Of a stretch of 64,000 nt of DNA, positions 22,940 through 33,576 are shown piece after piece. This DNA comes from Apiotrichum sp. Y4204. Lineage: Eukaryota > Basidiomycota > Tremellomycetes > Trichosporonales > Trichosporonaceae. The stretch spans positions 1 to 64,000 of the forward strand of contig JAMYHL010000083.1 of the NCBI GenBank assembly GCA_025531455.1. The letters run 5' to 3'. A program made the position numbers and the translations under genes. A model generated the notes under the pieces. That model saw nothing but the letters and a program-made list of their open reading frames with translations, made no database searches and had not been told where the DNA came from. Positions within the stretch are counted from its first letter, which is position 1. Each line of letters opens with the position of its first letter.

Positions 22940-24042
22940 GGCGTCTGTGGGATTGTGAATGAGTTGATGTGGAATGCAGTGACAGAGTGAGACAACGGGT
23001 TACAGTAGGGGTTGAACAGATCGGGGTGACAAGATACAGATGTGGAGGAGTTGTTTGTTCTTGTCAGGACATTGCAGCCATTCTTATATCATTCATCGAG
23101 TTCTCCCTCACTCCCACTCCTCTCCCACCGGCTCCCCTACTCCCTCCATTCCCATCTCCGAATCTCCCCAGGCCACCTTCATCTCGCGAGTACCATTAAA
23201 CGCGGCCTCGTCAGACCGTGTCGGCTGCGGCAAAGTGGACGGGTTGTCTGGTTTAAAGTTGGTTTCCGCTGGGAGTTGAGTCAGATTGGCATAACCTCAA
23301 ACGCGACTTTGTTCCGTGGGAGATAGCGGAGACGCGTTCGGTACTTTGTTTCAAGGTCACATGCGGCACAAAGTTGTGCGGCCACGGTTTGTTTCGGGCT
23401 ACCGTGTCCTCCAAAGCTCCAACCCAAGATAAGCATCATGTGTTCTGCCGTCATGCATGGATCGTGGGTATCCACTATTCATCATTTGGGTGTACCAACG
23501 GAAAGAACCGGGTGAAGCGAGCAGACTCCACAGACGGGCCGCCTAGGCGGTGCAAAGCATGTAAAGGGATCTGTCGCGCGTCGCCACATACCGTTCAACC
23601 AAGCTCCACCGGAACCCACCCAGAACCCACCAAACGTGTTTTCCTTCCCGCCGCGTTCCGCACCCAAAAAAAGAACTAGGATTTGCGTTGGAACGCGTCG
23701 AAGTCCACATTAGCGCGCGTCAACCACGTCCATCGTCAATTGTTGAATCCTTCCAACGGAGTCAGAGTTTCCACCACCGGGCCGCTAACCATCATCATCA
23801 CTGCACGGGGTAAATGAGACCGCACAGCTGCCCGCACTACAACGTTCTAAGACTGGTGTGCAAGGGTATCTTGCAAAGTAGCAAGAATGTGACTAAGGAC
23901 GCTAGTGAGCCATTCAGCATGGGTGTCATGTAGACAACCTCGAATGGTATAAAATGAGAGAACTCTGCGCCGTTTACTTGCCCTTCAAACCAGATCCTCT
24001 CATTCATCATCTCATCTAGCTCCCGCTTGCCTCACAACCATC
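22940..24042. promoter_or_regulatory. Shared divergent promoter of the GH24/CHAP pair
   Basis: This ~1.1 kb of non-coding DNA separates two divergent peptidoglycan-hydrolase genes. It holds GATATAAG (23083-23090) oriented to the GH24 gene and TATAAAA (23948-23954) oriented to the CHAP gene. A CT-rich tract (23100-23180) lies near the GH24 side. No gene was seen inside. The shared region would allow co-regulation, which is inference. Confidence 0.5.
23948..23954 (+). promoter_or_regulatory. TATA box of the CHAP gene
   Basis: TATAAAA lies 95 bp upstream of the ATG at 24043, followed by a pyrimidine-rich CATCATCTCATC leader. Other secreted-protein genes here have a similar TATA element at 64-66 bp. 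Confidence 0.6.
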
Positions 24043-24821
24043 ATGAAGCTTACACTCTTCGTCGCTGTATTCCTGGCTTGGGCGGTCAGCTTCGTAGCCG
24101 CCTATCCCATCACTGGCAACGGCGTAAACTGCCGCACCGGCCCCGGAACTAACTTTGCCAGTAAGAAGGTGTACCCCAAGGGTACCGATGTCAAGATCAG
24201 CTGCCAAACGCCTGGCACGAGCGTTAACGGCAACAATATCTGGGACAAGACCCAGGACGGCTGCTACGTCGCCGACTACTACGTCAAGACGGGCAAGAAC
24301 GGCTATGTCACCACCAAGTGCAGCGGCGGCGGCGGCGGTGGTGGTGGTGGCGGCGGTGGTGGCGGCAGCATCCCCGGACCCGCTAAGAACGACTATCCCT
24401 ACAGCGGCAGGTGCGGTGGTGTCGATCCGTGGAACTTCTACAAGTGCCGTGAGTGCTCCGTGATCTTGTCAAACCGCGAGGTTTCTTCCCGCTCACCTTT
24501 CCAGAGTGCACGTCCTTTGTCGCCTTCCGCATCAACAAGCGTCTCGGTATCCCCTTCACAAACCAATACAAGAACGTCCACTGGGGCAATGCCTACAACT
24601 GGGACAATGCCGCGAGGTCGGCCGGTGTTCGGGTTGACAACAAGCCTGTTCCCGGCTGCATTGCTCAGACCGACTCCGGCCCTGGCCACGTTGCTTGGGT
24701 CACCGCTGTCAAGGGCAACAATGTAGTCGTCGAGGAGTACAACTTCAACACGCGCGAGGGCTACGGCACACGTACCGTTCCCAAGACCAAGTTTGGCAGT
24801 TACATCCACATCAAAGTCTGA
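24043..24821 (+). CDS. Secreted SH3b-CHAP peptidoglycan amidase/endopeptidase
   Basis: Exons 24043-24448 and 24505-24821 give 240 aa. A signal peptide (LTLFVAVFLAWAVSFVAA) is followed by an SH3b module at ~21-92 (NGVNCRTGPGTNFASKKVYP), a 14-Gly linker, and a CHAP domain. The CHAP domain carries the nucleophile C137 in CTSFVAFR, H197 in GPGHVAWV and E213/N215 in EEYNF. CHAP domains cut amide or peptide bonds of bacterial peptidoglycan or conjugated glutathionylspermidine; with a secretion signal and SH3 module the former is likelier. The SH3 and linker segments match the divergent GH24 gene almost codon for codon, which points to duplication of the binding module. The intron is 56 nt. Confidence 0.92.
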
Positions 24822-25410
24822 TAGCAGCCAAAGGCTTGCATCGCAGCGTGATAGTCTCAATAATGTACCAGCCCCGAGCGCTTTCCATGTTCTGACGGCA
24901 TCTGAGACGGCGTGTGAAGAGTGTGTCAAAACGCCCTCGTGAGCCGAGGTGTGAATCAGGGTGTCGGTATGGGTTCTGGATGTTCTGGAATCCTGGAATG
25001 GGGTTTTGGGTCTGCTGGAAACTGGGAACGTGTAACAGACAAGCGCCAACGTCAGTACACGTGCAGTTCGTACAATGCTTGCGGTACGTGTCTGACGAGA
25101 CCAGGATATTTGTCGTTGAGCCCGGTGGCCTTACATCAAGCGTGGTCTGCAGCTTTTAATGGCTACTGTGCCCGACTGTCACTGGGCCCGGCTCCTGTCA
25201 AGCTGTCAGTGCAGTACAGTAGTTTCCCAGTGGCGGCCGCTGCAAATCATACACAGCACGGTGCATGCAGTGGGGATGACGGTCACACAGTACTAGAAAG
25301 CCGGTGCGCGCGTTCATTTGCTCATCTGCCAAGTATGTAGGCGGCATGTCCATCGGTTCCAGCGCTCCGCGGCGGTAAGCCGTCGCGCCGTAAGGTTGTT
25401 CCCTCGATAC
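24822..25410. other. Intergenic region
   Basis: It lies between the convergent CHAP gene and the 25411-26093 gene. No gene was seen. Confidence 0.4.
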
Positions 25411-26093
25411 CTATTGCGCCTTCGGAATCCCTGTGACTATGCCGCCTTCCGCCTGATTACTCTTCCTATCGCCTCCCGTTTCCGTCTCGGTGCTGATTTT
25501 TGCCTCATCCTCCCATCGCCCCTTTTCTCGCTCCTCTTGCTCCCTCCATAGCTGCTTAATCTCAGGCAGCATGGGGCCATGCGGTTTGTAGGGCGTGGGG
25601 TCAGGCAGCTCATCGCCCTGTCCGTCCATGACCCATCGGAATATGCGCCACATCAACCAGGGCATGGAAAAGAACACGCCTATCTTGTCCCACCACGTCC
25701 ACTCGTACTGGAACATGAGGCCCACACGGATGCCATCGCGGTCGTACAGAATCCGCTCGCCGGTGATGTCGTGAGTCGGCCGTGCGTCCTCGTTGCGACC
25801 TGATGTGATCAGCTACAGCGCTAGGTAAGAGTAAAGAAACTATACTCACTCTCTGGGGGAGGCCCTCTTCGTCCTTTGGTGACAAAGACGTAAGCCGCAA
25901 ATACGTGCATCAGGCCTCTGATCAGCCAGATTGTTAACCGCCCCAGGCCAGAGTCCCTTTCCAATTCTTCGAGTGTGGGCGGGGGCTCAGGATGACGTAT
26001 ATTCTGATCCTGCGTGTTGCGGCTCGTGTCGCTCTGCGTCTCAGGTGTAGGCTTCGGGAAACCGGAACGTTGGACTGCTGTTGTGTCGTTCAT
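25411..26093 (-). CDS. Small membrane protein of unknown function
   Basis: Exons 25850-26093 and 25411-25799 give 210 aa, with a GTGAGT donor and a phase-1 join. A polar, Pro/Thr-rich N-terminus (PKPTPETQSDTSRN) leads to one hydrophobic helix (LTIWLIRGLMHVFAAYVFV). After the exon junction there is a Trp-rich amphipathic second segment (WTWWDKIGVFFSMPWLMW). The C-terminus is highly charged (REQEEREKGRWEDEAK) and probably helical. This pattern suggests a two-pass protein of an internal membrane. No family was recognised. Confidence 0.75.
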
Positions 26094-28999
26094 GTTGTGG
26101 AGGAAATTGTAGCTTGCAAGGCCAGTGATATTAGATATTCCCTTCTACCTGGGCACCCATCGCGTTCTCCGTGTCTTTAAATGATCCGTTGACGTCCTCG
26201 TGATGAGATTTCTCGCCGAGGACAACAGTCGCCATCTCTTTTTGTGCTGCCGATCCCCTTGCGCAATCTTCCTGCCGATCCTCCTGCAGATCCCCCTTTC
26301 GTTGCCCCCTTGCGCGCTCATGCCGATGTTGTCACGCATGCGGATCGAGGCGTTCCTGGCGTACCTGGCGCATGGTCGCCCCGCACTTGGGGGCATGGCC
26401 CACGGTGTGACACAACTTAACTGCTCCTCCTCCTGCCTGTTCCTCGAAGGTGACGTCATAGATCTCTCCGCCCCCTCGTCTCGTGCCGTCGATCCCGCCA
26501 ATCCACGCCGCCCCGCCCCCGCCGATCCTCCGTTCTTCTGCTAATGCGGGACCCCACACGCCAAATTTGAAACGCACGGAGCACAACCCGTCTGTATTAT
26601 CTGCGCACTTTTAGCCAGAAGAGCCAAGACCATAGCTCTGAGCACTTTTGGCAGCTCGCGTCCACAGCTGCAACTGCTTTCACAGCCTCCGCTTGACTGC
26701 GGTTAACGTTGACCACTGTCTCCCTTCATCTCAGTCGCAGCCTGTTGTACCAAAGGGTCATCGCTCAGCAACACAGACAGCTCACTCAGTAACGATAGTT
26801 CGGCGGAAGCAAATGGTTTGTGGATTTGGAACAATGCAGTACTCGTATCGGCAATGTTTACCTCCCAGGTCAGTGAGCCAGTGACACTCCCAAGACAGTC
26901 ACAGATGAAGAGGAGCACAAGTGGCTGATAAACTTTGGGCACCTCTTATCTCCCCCGTCGCTGTGCAGAACTGACTGGTGTACAGTAGACGTGAGTTCGG
27001 GGAATTCCAGGGGCCGCGGAGTGACTGGGGCATTTGTCCACTTATATCCGTCCGAAACATTTCCTTCGGCGCCATGGGTCATGGTTCGGCATACCTATCT
27101 TACGGCCCAGACTAGTCCACCCGATATGCTGATTACTACTGTTGTGGTCTGATTTGCTAGGTTCGCGCGACTGCACGTGGTTGTCCGCAGAACTCTCAAG
27201 CTTTAACGGTGTTTTCTCGGACATGGTCCGAATCACACACTTCTTCCACCTCTCGCCACATTGATACCTATGGGTCCTGACCCCAACTGTCCAAAGAATG
27301 AAAGGAAGCTCCCTACCCTGGGGTCCCGATCACCTGCTATACCACCCTGTCGCCCCGGCCCAATTGGCGAGCAGCTTGCAACTCGACGCCTGCCAATAAG
27401 ACTGATGGTGCGACCTGGTAGGCAAACGGTTCTCTTCTGCCCATCACAGCCAATGACTGAGAAACCAGGATGCTCCCCGCCTTTCCACTCTCGTCGCACA
27501 TGGCTTATCGACTCGGCAACATCCTTCGACCCCCCTTGAAATGCCTTCAGCTACTGATGGACAGTTTTTCCGCGTCAGAGCTGCCGCCTAGCTTAATTCA
27601 GGCGACGTAGTCACCCCACAGCCTGGGCCTATTGGGCCCCAGAGCGTTTCCCAGAGTAGACAGCCGTCGGGGGCAGGCCTCACTCGGAAGCCACCTCGTC
27701 TACAGCGCCAAGGAGCCAGGCAGCAGACGCGGTACGAGAAACAGGGGGTGGCCCCAGAGTTCATCCATTCGGCGCCGCTTGACTTGTGCCAAGTCATCTT
27801 GAAGTGCTTTGTGGCCCCACGCCGCAATTCGAGAAGTTCAAGACCCATTGATCCCCTACAATGTGTCGCAAATTCGGATCCTGATGTAGTTAATGGTTCT
27901 CACTTGCTACAGTTGGACATACTGTAAGCAGTATACTAAACATGTGGATACAAAGAGTGTGTGAGCTTTGGCATCAGACCAGTGCCCCGAATCGTCCTTC
28001 AAACCCACCTAAACAAGTCCTAGGTGGATTAGGCCTTTCGAACCGCTGCCCTGAGTGTGCACTCTAGCACTGGTTGGCTGACCCAGCAGATCACTTTAGC
28101 TCTATTCCGTGGAATGTCCTCTGGACGCGCGCAGAATCAGCCGCGGTGTAGGGAGTCGGATGCCGGAATTGACTATTGAAGATACTCGTCGTCTGCGTGT
28201 CCTAGATTCTCCTCGGGCTTTTTGTCTGTCTAGTTAGTGCGTTTCTCTGCTCGCGTGTGTCTGGGCGAAGGCGGGGGTCACCGGGGGGTTCAGGACTTAT
28301 CTCTATTCACCGATCCAGATCTCTTCAACAGGGTCCTTTACATCCTTTTTTTGGCGTTCCTGGGATATCCTGTAATCCTGAGCTCATCTTGGCGTGGCGT
28401 GTGGCGGCATTTGAGCACCGACAGTAGTAGCAGTAGCATGTCATTGCTGTCTGACGCTGCCGAGCGAGGGGACACTTGCTGCCGAAGAGCGGCGCGCAAC
28501 CCTCTCCTCGGCGGGGTGGCCCAGTCTCATTCATTGATGCGACCAAACACGCAAAACTAGGTCAAGACCTCTTTCCACAGGTGCAAACGCCTTACCAGCA
28601 CAGGAACTGGTTGGCGTAATCCTTCAACAGCCAAGATGCGATCTGTACGCGATTCACGCCCCAGCAGTGGGTTCGGCGTTCCCCCATCTCCGACCAACGC
28701 AAACAGAAGAGGGAAAGGGCATCAGATGTGGATGTGTATTGATGGCGCTGGCACTGTTAGCAAGGTACGCATTGATTCTTGAACCTGACCGACTGGTGTA
28801 CATGGCGTTCATCTGGCACTGCTGTTTCTCAGGCAGGTGGGACTGGGGTCGCACAGCCTCAGACCCAAAGCTCTGTTGTCGTTACTGATCCCTCTTCCAC
28901 GCTGACTGGAAGACCCGAAGGAAGCAGCCATGTTTGTCGACCTGTCCTGCTTTTCGTTGTGCTGGGGTTTCGCTGCCTGCGCAAGCGGTCCGTTACCCC
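26094..28999. other. Long gene-poor stretch
   Basis: Open frames here are short, mostly start with non-ATG codons and lack splice context. A GC-rich block at 26200-26560 reads as a 114-codon frame on the plus strand but has no protein-like features. An 86-codon ATG frame at 27588-27848 (minus) is Trp/Cys/Arg-rich and not convincing. No repeats longer than ~15 bp were noticed. Confidence 0.35.
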
Positions 29000-29009
29000 A
29001 CATCGCGAG

Positions 29010-29017
29010 TATATAAA
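29010..29017 (+). promoter_or_regulatory. TATA box of the CPL1-like gene
   Basis: TATATAAA lies 66 bp before the ATG at 29076, the same spacing as for the Cys-rich gene at 37762. Confidence 0.65.
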
Positions 29018-29075
29018 GACCCGGAGCTGGATTGGGGGGTGTGATCAGACCCAAACACGAACCAACATCCCGGAA

Positions 29076-30330
29076 ATGAAAGTCACCGCCAACTTCCTCC
29101 TCCTCGCCTCCTTGGTCTCGCAGACCATGGCCGCTGGGGTGTTCGTTCAGTGTGCCGATGGCGGAAGCCTTGTGTGAGTTCGAGATGATGGTAGTCGCCG
29201 TTCACTAACAGTCTCCAGCTCAAATGTCCTCGACACTCTCGGTACTCTTGTCGGGAACGTGCTTCTCGGGCAATGCGAGGTGAGTAATGCCAGTGTGGCA
29301 CACCTTGTTACAGTATACTGACATACGAAAGACTATGTGCCAGAACGGCGGTTACGACTACACCCTCTGGTCTCCGGCGCTGTCAGTCCTGAGTATCAAC
29401 CTGCTGAACATGTGCTACTGTGTCAACGCAAATAAGTGGAAGCCTGGCCCTCAGTACAACGATGTTGGTAAGTAGCAAATGTCTGTTCGGCCTGTCCCTG
29501 CTCACATCCAGCCACCTCTGGAAACACTTGCCATAAGGGTGGCCTCCTTGGCGTCAGCGTGATCAAGCCCGATTGGCGGGTGACCTGGAACAAGGCCGGT
29601 AACTGGCAGTACTCGACTTGCTTGACTGGCGCCACTCTCACTGGTGGAATGACAACCACCGTGTCCGACTCGGAGCAGTGCTTTAACGCGTGCAAGCTGT
29701 ACAAGTACGCCGCCCTTACTTTCAACGGTGGTTCAATGGGCTGCACCTGTGGAACTGTTCTCACCGGCGGCACCGCTACCAAGTGCGGCGACGCCGGAAC
29801 CTGGTCGAATGGCGCCGCTCGCAAGCGCGCTCTCGGCACCGGAGCGTCGACATTCTTCCTCAACGCAGCCCCGGAAATCTCCGCGGCTCCCGGTGCCAGG
29901 AGGGCCATCCAGGAGCAGCTTCGTGCCGAGGCCGACGCCCGCGACTATGCCTACTGCCCCCGCGGTTTGGTCGGTTGCCTCATCCCGGGATCGGCCCAGT
30001 ACGAGTGCATTGACCCGCAAGCTGAGCTCGGTAGGTTGCCATCACAGTTCAACGAAACAGCCACTAACACCTTCATAGAGTCCTGCGGCGGCTGCTCAAA
30101 CGGGTACTACGGGGGAGTTAATGCCACCACTGGTGTTGAGTAAGTTATCCCAGCAGCTCTTCATTGCAACCATAGGTCTGACTTGCAGTTGCACCACGCT
30201 CCCTGGCGTTGTCGTCGGCGGTGTCTCATGCCATCAAGGCCAGTGCATGATCTCAAAGTGCGCTCCCGGATGGGTCCTTGACAACAAGGTTTGTGTCCGC
30301 AAGGGCACTCGCGTATACCGGAGCTTCTAG
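29076..30330 (+). CDS. Secreted CPL1-like protein with N-terminal Cys-rich module
   Basis: Six exons join in phase: 29076-29173, 29219-29279, 29332-29467, 29512-30030, 30079-30139 and 30189-30330 (338 aa). A signal peptide (TANFLLLASLVSQTMAA) starts the protein. The N-terminal half has two Cys-rich parts (up to MCYCVNANKW, and SEQCFNACKLYKYAALTF with CTCGT) resembling WSC-type modules. The C-terminus (YCPRGLVGCLIPG, YECIDPQ, ESCGGCSNG, CHQGQCMISKCAPGW) matches the CPL1-like domain of basidiomycete yeasts. It is named after a secreted Cryptococcus protein known to act on host macrophages. Splicing creates the exact ESCGGC motif. Role here is unknown; the domain is widespread in non-pathogens too. 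Confidence 0.85.
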
Positions 30331-31845
30331 AATACGTATTACGGACATTACCATTTCGGTTTACCACTATTATAACTTACGATGGAGATGCATGAGGGAA
30401 GTAAGGGCTATTGGCCCTTGAGGGGGCGGAGGATGGAGTGGAACAGCTGCTGTAGATGGAGCTGTGAATGGGTCGTTGGGCAACGTTGCAAAGCGCCCAA
30501 TGGCCGAGACGCAGCAACGATGATGGCATGGCGCATGAATGGGTGTAACTCCATTAAGGTTGGCAGGGCGCCCCAATCTCATTCCAGTAATGCGTGGTTA
30601 GTACACGGCCTCTGGTACCATTCCTCGATGGATCGGTGGCTTCAGTGGCGTCCTTTTCTGGCCGTTCCAGTCAAACTCTATCTGAAAGTTTAGTGGGGCG
30701 AGGCTCGATCGATGTGGAGACGGCCAGCGCGCCGTTGTGGCGTTTGTCTGAGCCGACGGCACCGAGGGCCGGAGGCCGAGCCGGAGGGCCGAACGGCCGG
30801 AGGGGGCGTTGAATTGCACAAGCCGATGGTGGCTTTTATTACTACTGTGGAGTTCAACGACAATACAAGTGAAACAGGTTCCCAGGATCCCAGCCGGCTT
30901 GCACCACATGGTAAGAGGCGACACCCTTCATCCAACAGAGAGCTACCAATCTTGCCAGTTGGCTAGATGTACAAATAGGGTCCACTGCGATGGCCAGACG
31001 TGAACGTTCAAGGTGCAAGGAGATTGTAGGGAAAGCCAACATGCGGGGCTACCTACCGACAGCAGATATACAGCAAGCCAAGAGTAGCCCAGATCTGCTA
31101 GCTGCTGGTGTGATTTTTTCAGCAGGCGGGCACGCAAGGTAACACAGCCCTGGGCAAGAGCAAAATCCTGGCAGCATGCTTTTGAATTACTGCAAGCCGA
31201 AAGCTAAAAAGATGAATTAACAGTGCCCTGAACAAGGATGCATATCACCATCACCAGGTGCTTTCGATCCTCGACTTGCAAGACTTGGGGACTGTTCGGC
31301 TTGAATTCTGGGTGTCAGGAAGGGACGGCAGTGAGACGTGCTGAAGCAGGCGAGGTACGCGGAGGATCTGGACGGATCATACTAGGCCCACATTGAGATC
31401 TGATAGACAAGAGCAACAAAAGATACCTCTTGGAGCGCATTGGTGGGCAAAAGACGTTGGCCACGCTCTCGACTCCTGAGAGCGAGGGCGATCAACAGTC
31501 GGCTTGCAAATCCATTGCTTGTGCAGTAGGAGCAGGCCGACGTGCTGGGACATGATATCATTGGAGGCTGCGGCGCTGGGGTCGCTGCTGGGCAACACAG
31601 TGTTCGGCATGCAGCTGATGCACATGTTTGTTAGGACGGGCGGCGTTGCGCCTGTCCGTCGACAGCGAGTGCCCATTACAAGTCAAATAAGTCATTTTCT
31701 GTGCATTCCTTGCGCCCATTGCATGGGAACCTGTGTCTTGGTTTCCGAGCATTGTCGTCCTGGAAGTCATCAGTAGCGGCCACCGTTGAACGAGATGCTT
31801 GCATGGCTCAACCTCACAATACTTCATGCCTCTCGATGCCTGTAG
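30331..31845. other. Intergenic stretch with a GGCCGGAGG-type repeat
   Basis: No gene was found. At 30763-30807 a GC-rich patch repeats GGCCGGAGG/GGCCGAGCCGGAGGG words with internal dyads. The region before 31846 may contain an undetected 5' exon of the proton-channel gene. Confidence 0.35.
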
Positions 31846-32713
31846 ATGCTCCAGGTCCCCGAAGGCTGGAAGGACATCGCGTTGGCGCGCAGCCGGATGC
31901 GCAAGGTTCTTGACCATAGGCTGTTTCAACGTGCACTCGTGTTCCTTGTGAGTATGCTGCAGTGCAATTTGCCACTGTAAGAACGCTCGCTGATCAGTGT
32001 AGATAATAGTCGATGAAGTAGCTGTGCTCACCATCCTGAGCTATCGTGAGCACGGGGGGATTATGAGTGAAGGGCCAACATCCCAGACGTGCTGCACTGC
32101 CACGAGGATCCTCACTGGTTCGACCCACTGGGCTATCTCTCTCTCGCACTCAACCTCCTCTTCCTGTTCGAGATCCCTGCGGCACTATTCGGCTTTGGAC
32201 TAGCATACTATGGCATAGCACGACCAAGGGCTCAGAGTAAGGACCCGCACGAGACGGGCAGATGCCTACCACAGTGTTCCTCTTCCACCTCTTCGATGCT
32301 GTGATCATGGTTGTTACAGTCGTACTCGAATTCGTCCTCCATGGGCGGGAAGAGGAACTTGTGGGTTTGATTGTTCTTCTACGTCTCTGGCGCATTAATC
32401 AAGTATTCGGCACGGCTCAAGGAGTGCGCCAGCGGAAACGGCTACGGCAAAGTGAAAGCGGTAAGAACAGTACCGGGGTCTGGCCTTGACCAGCTTAGCG
32501 GCGCTTGCTCCGAATGAATGGAACGCGGGCATCGTTGACGAACGCGACAGCACTGCCGTAGAGATTGAACGGCTTCGACAAGAGAACGAAGCACTGCGTC
32601 AAAGACTAGCTCATCTCGGCGTGGAGGTCACGTCGGATGGGCGCTCCGCATCAGTTGATGACACGCTATCCGCTGTCGGCAGTACGGAATCGAGCCCCGG
32701 TTCAGGGCGGTAA
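31846..32713 (+). CDS. Voltage-gated proton channel (Hv1 type)
   Basis: Five exons join in phase: 31846-31947, 32003-32045, 32087-32236, 32275-32460 and 32499-32713 (231 aa). The four segments of a stand-alone voltage sensor are present. S1 LVFLIIVDEVAVLTILSY has D38, the position of the selectivity Asp. S2 has FLFEIPAALFGFG (E77). S3 has FHLFDAVIMVV (D106). S4 has LIVLLRLWRINQ (R135, R138). No pore domain follows; a coiled coil (IERLRQENEALRQRL) does, as in dimeric Hv1 channels. It should conduct H+ out of the cell when depolarised. The third S4 arginine is Gln (Q141). The S1-S2 loop carries four His (HVLHCHEDPH), possible Zn sites. An extra 5' exon is possible. Confidence 0.88.
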
Positions 32714-33576
32714 CCTCCCCCACACGCGACTGCCCACTTAGTAGCGGCGCGTCGCGACTCTCGTAAAGACCGTACCAAAAGACTAGCTAGACTGGAGACC
32801 CCAGCTCGATACGCGGCGGCTATCGTAAATGACGCTTGCAACGTCAGCGGCTACCTCACTGCCGTGTCTCCATTGTTTGGTCCGGCATCAATGAATGGTG
32901 CTCTGAAGAGAGATTCAGTGTGGGTGCCTGTGCTCGTGCCTGCCGTTGCCGCTGGTACCCGCAACGAACAAGCTGTACAGCAGAATGATGGGACCCATGG
33001 GAGCTGGTGCACTCGCGCAAACCAGCACTTCAGCTGTTCCACGTTGAACTCCATTTGGTTTATATCGCCGTCACGGGGTCTCGGATATTGGAGCAGTGCG
33101 TCAATGGCATCAAAGGTTATCGTACCTTGGCAACCTACTAATCTCATTGATATCCCATTCTCCGTGTCATGTGATGTTGCGGGGGATATCTTCACCACAT
33201 GGCTCCCGCCGCCGGAACGTTTGAGCGGCTGCCAGCCTCACATCAGCTGACAATGATACCGTCGCGACCTCCACCCCTTTGGGCACAGCTGTACCGCACG
33301 TACAGTACCGTGTACCGCATTGCAGGTCTACTGCTGCTGCACCTGGCCGACTTCACCGTTCTATGCCATCGTGTCTATCGAGTGCACTGCACCGTACACC
33401 GGCTATTGCGAACACAGTAACGATGACGAGCGGTTAGAGATCATGAGGCAGATGCCAAGAGGATCTACTACCTGGTCCCGCCGCGGTCCATACAGTCGGC
33501 ATTCGCTTTTATACGGCACCCATCTCCTTCACGGTGGGTTCTTCGATCCATCCCCCCGGCCCCCTCCTCGTCCACC
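32714..33576. other. Intergenic region
   Basis: No gene was seen. TGTACCGC/TACAGTACCGTGTACCGC-like words cluster near 33290-33400, just upstream of the permease. Confidence 0.35.

Noticed and set aside
26200..26544. 114-codon plus-strand ATG frame
   Set aside because: Composition follows the local C/T-rich DNA; no signal peptide or domain despite the hydrophobic start.
31558..32034. 158-codon minus-strand frame
   Set aside because: It overlaps antisense to the first exons of the proton channel and has no motifs.
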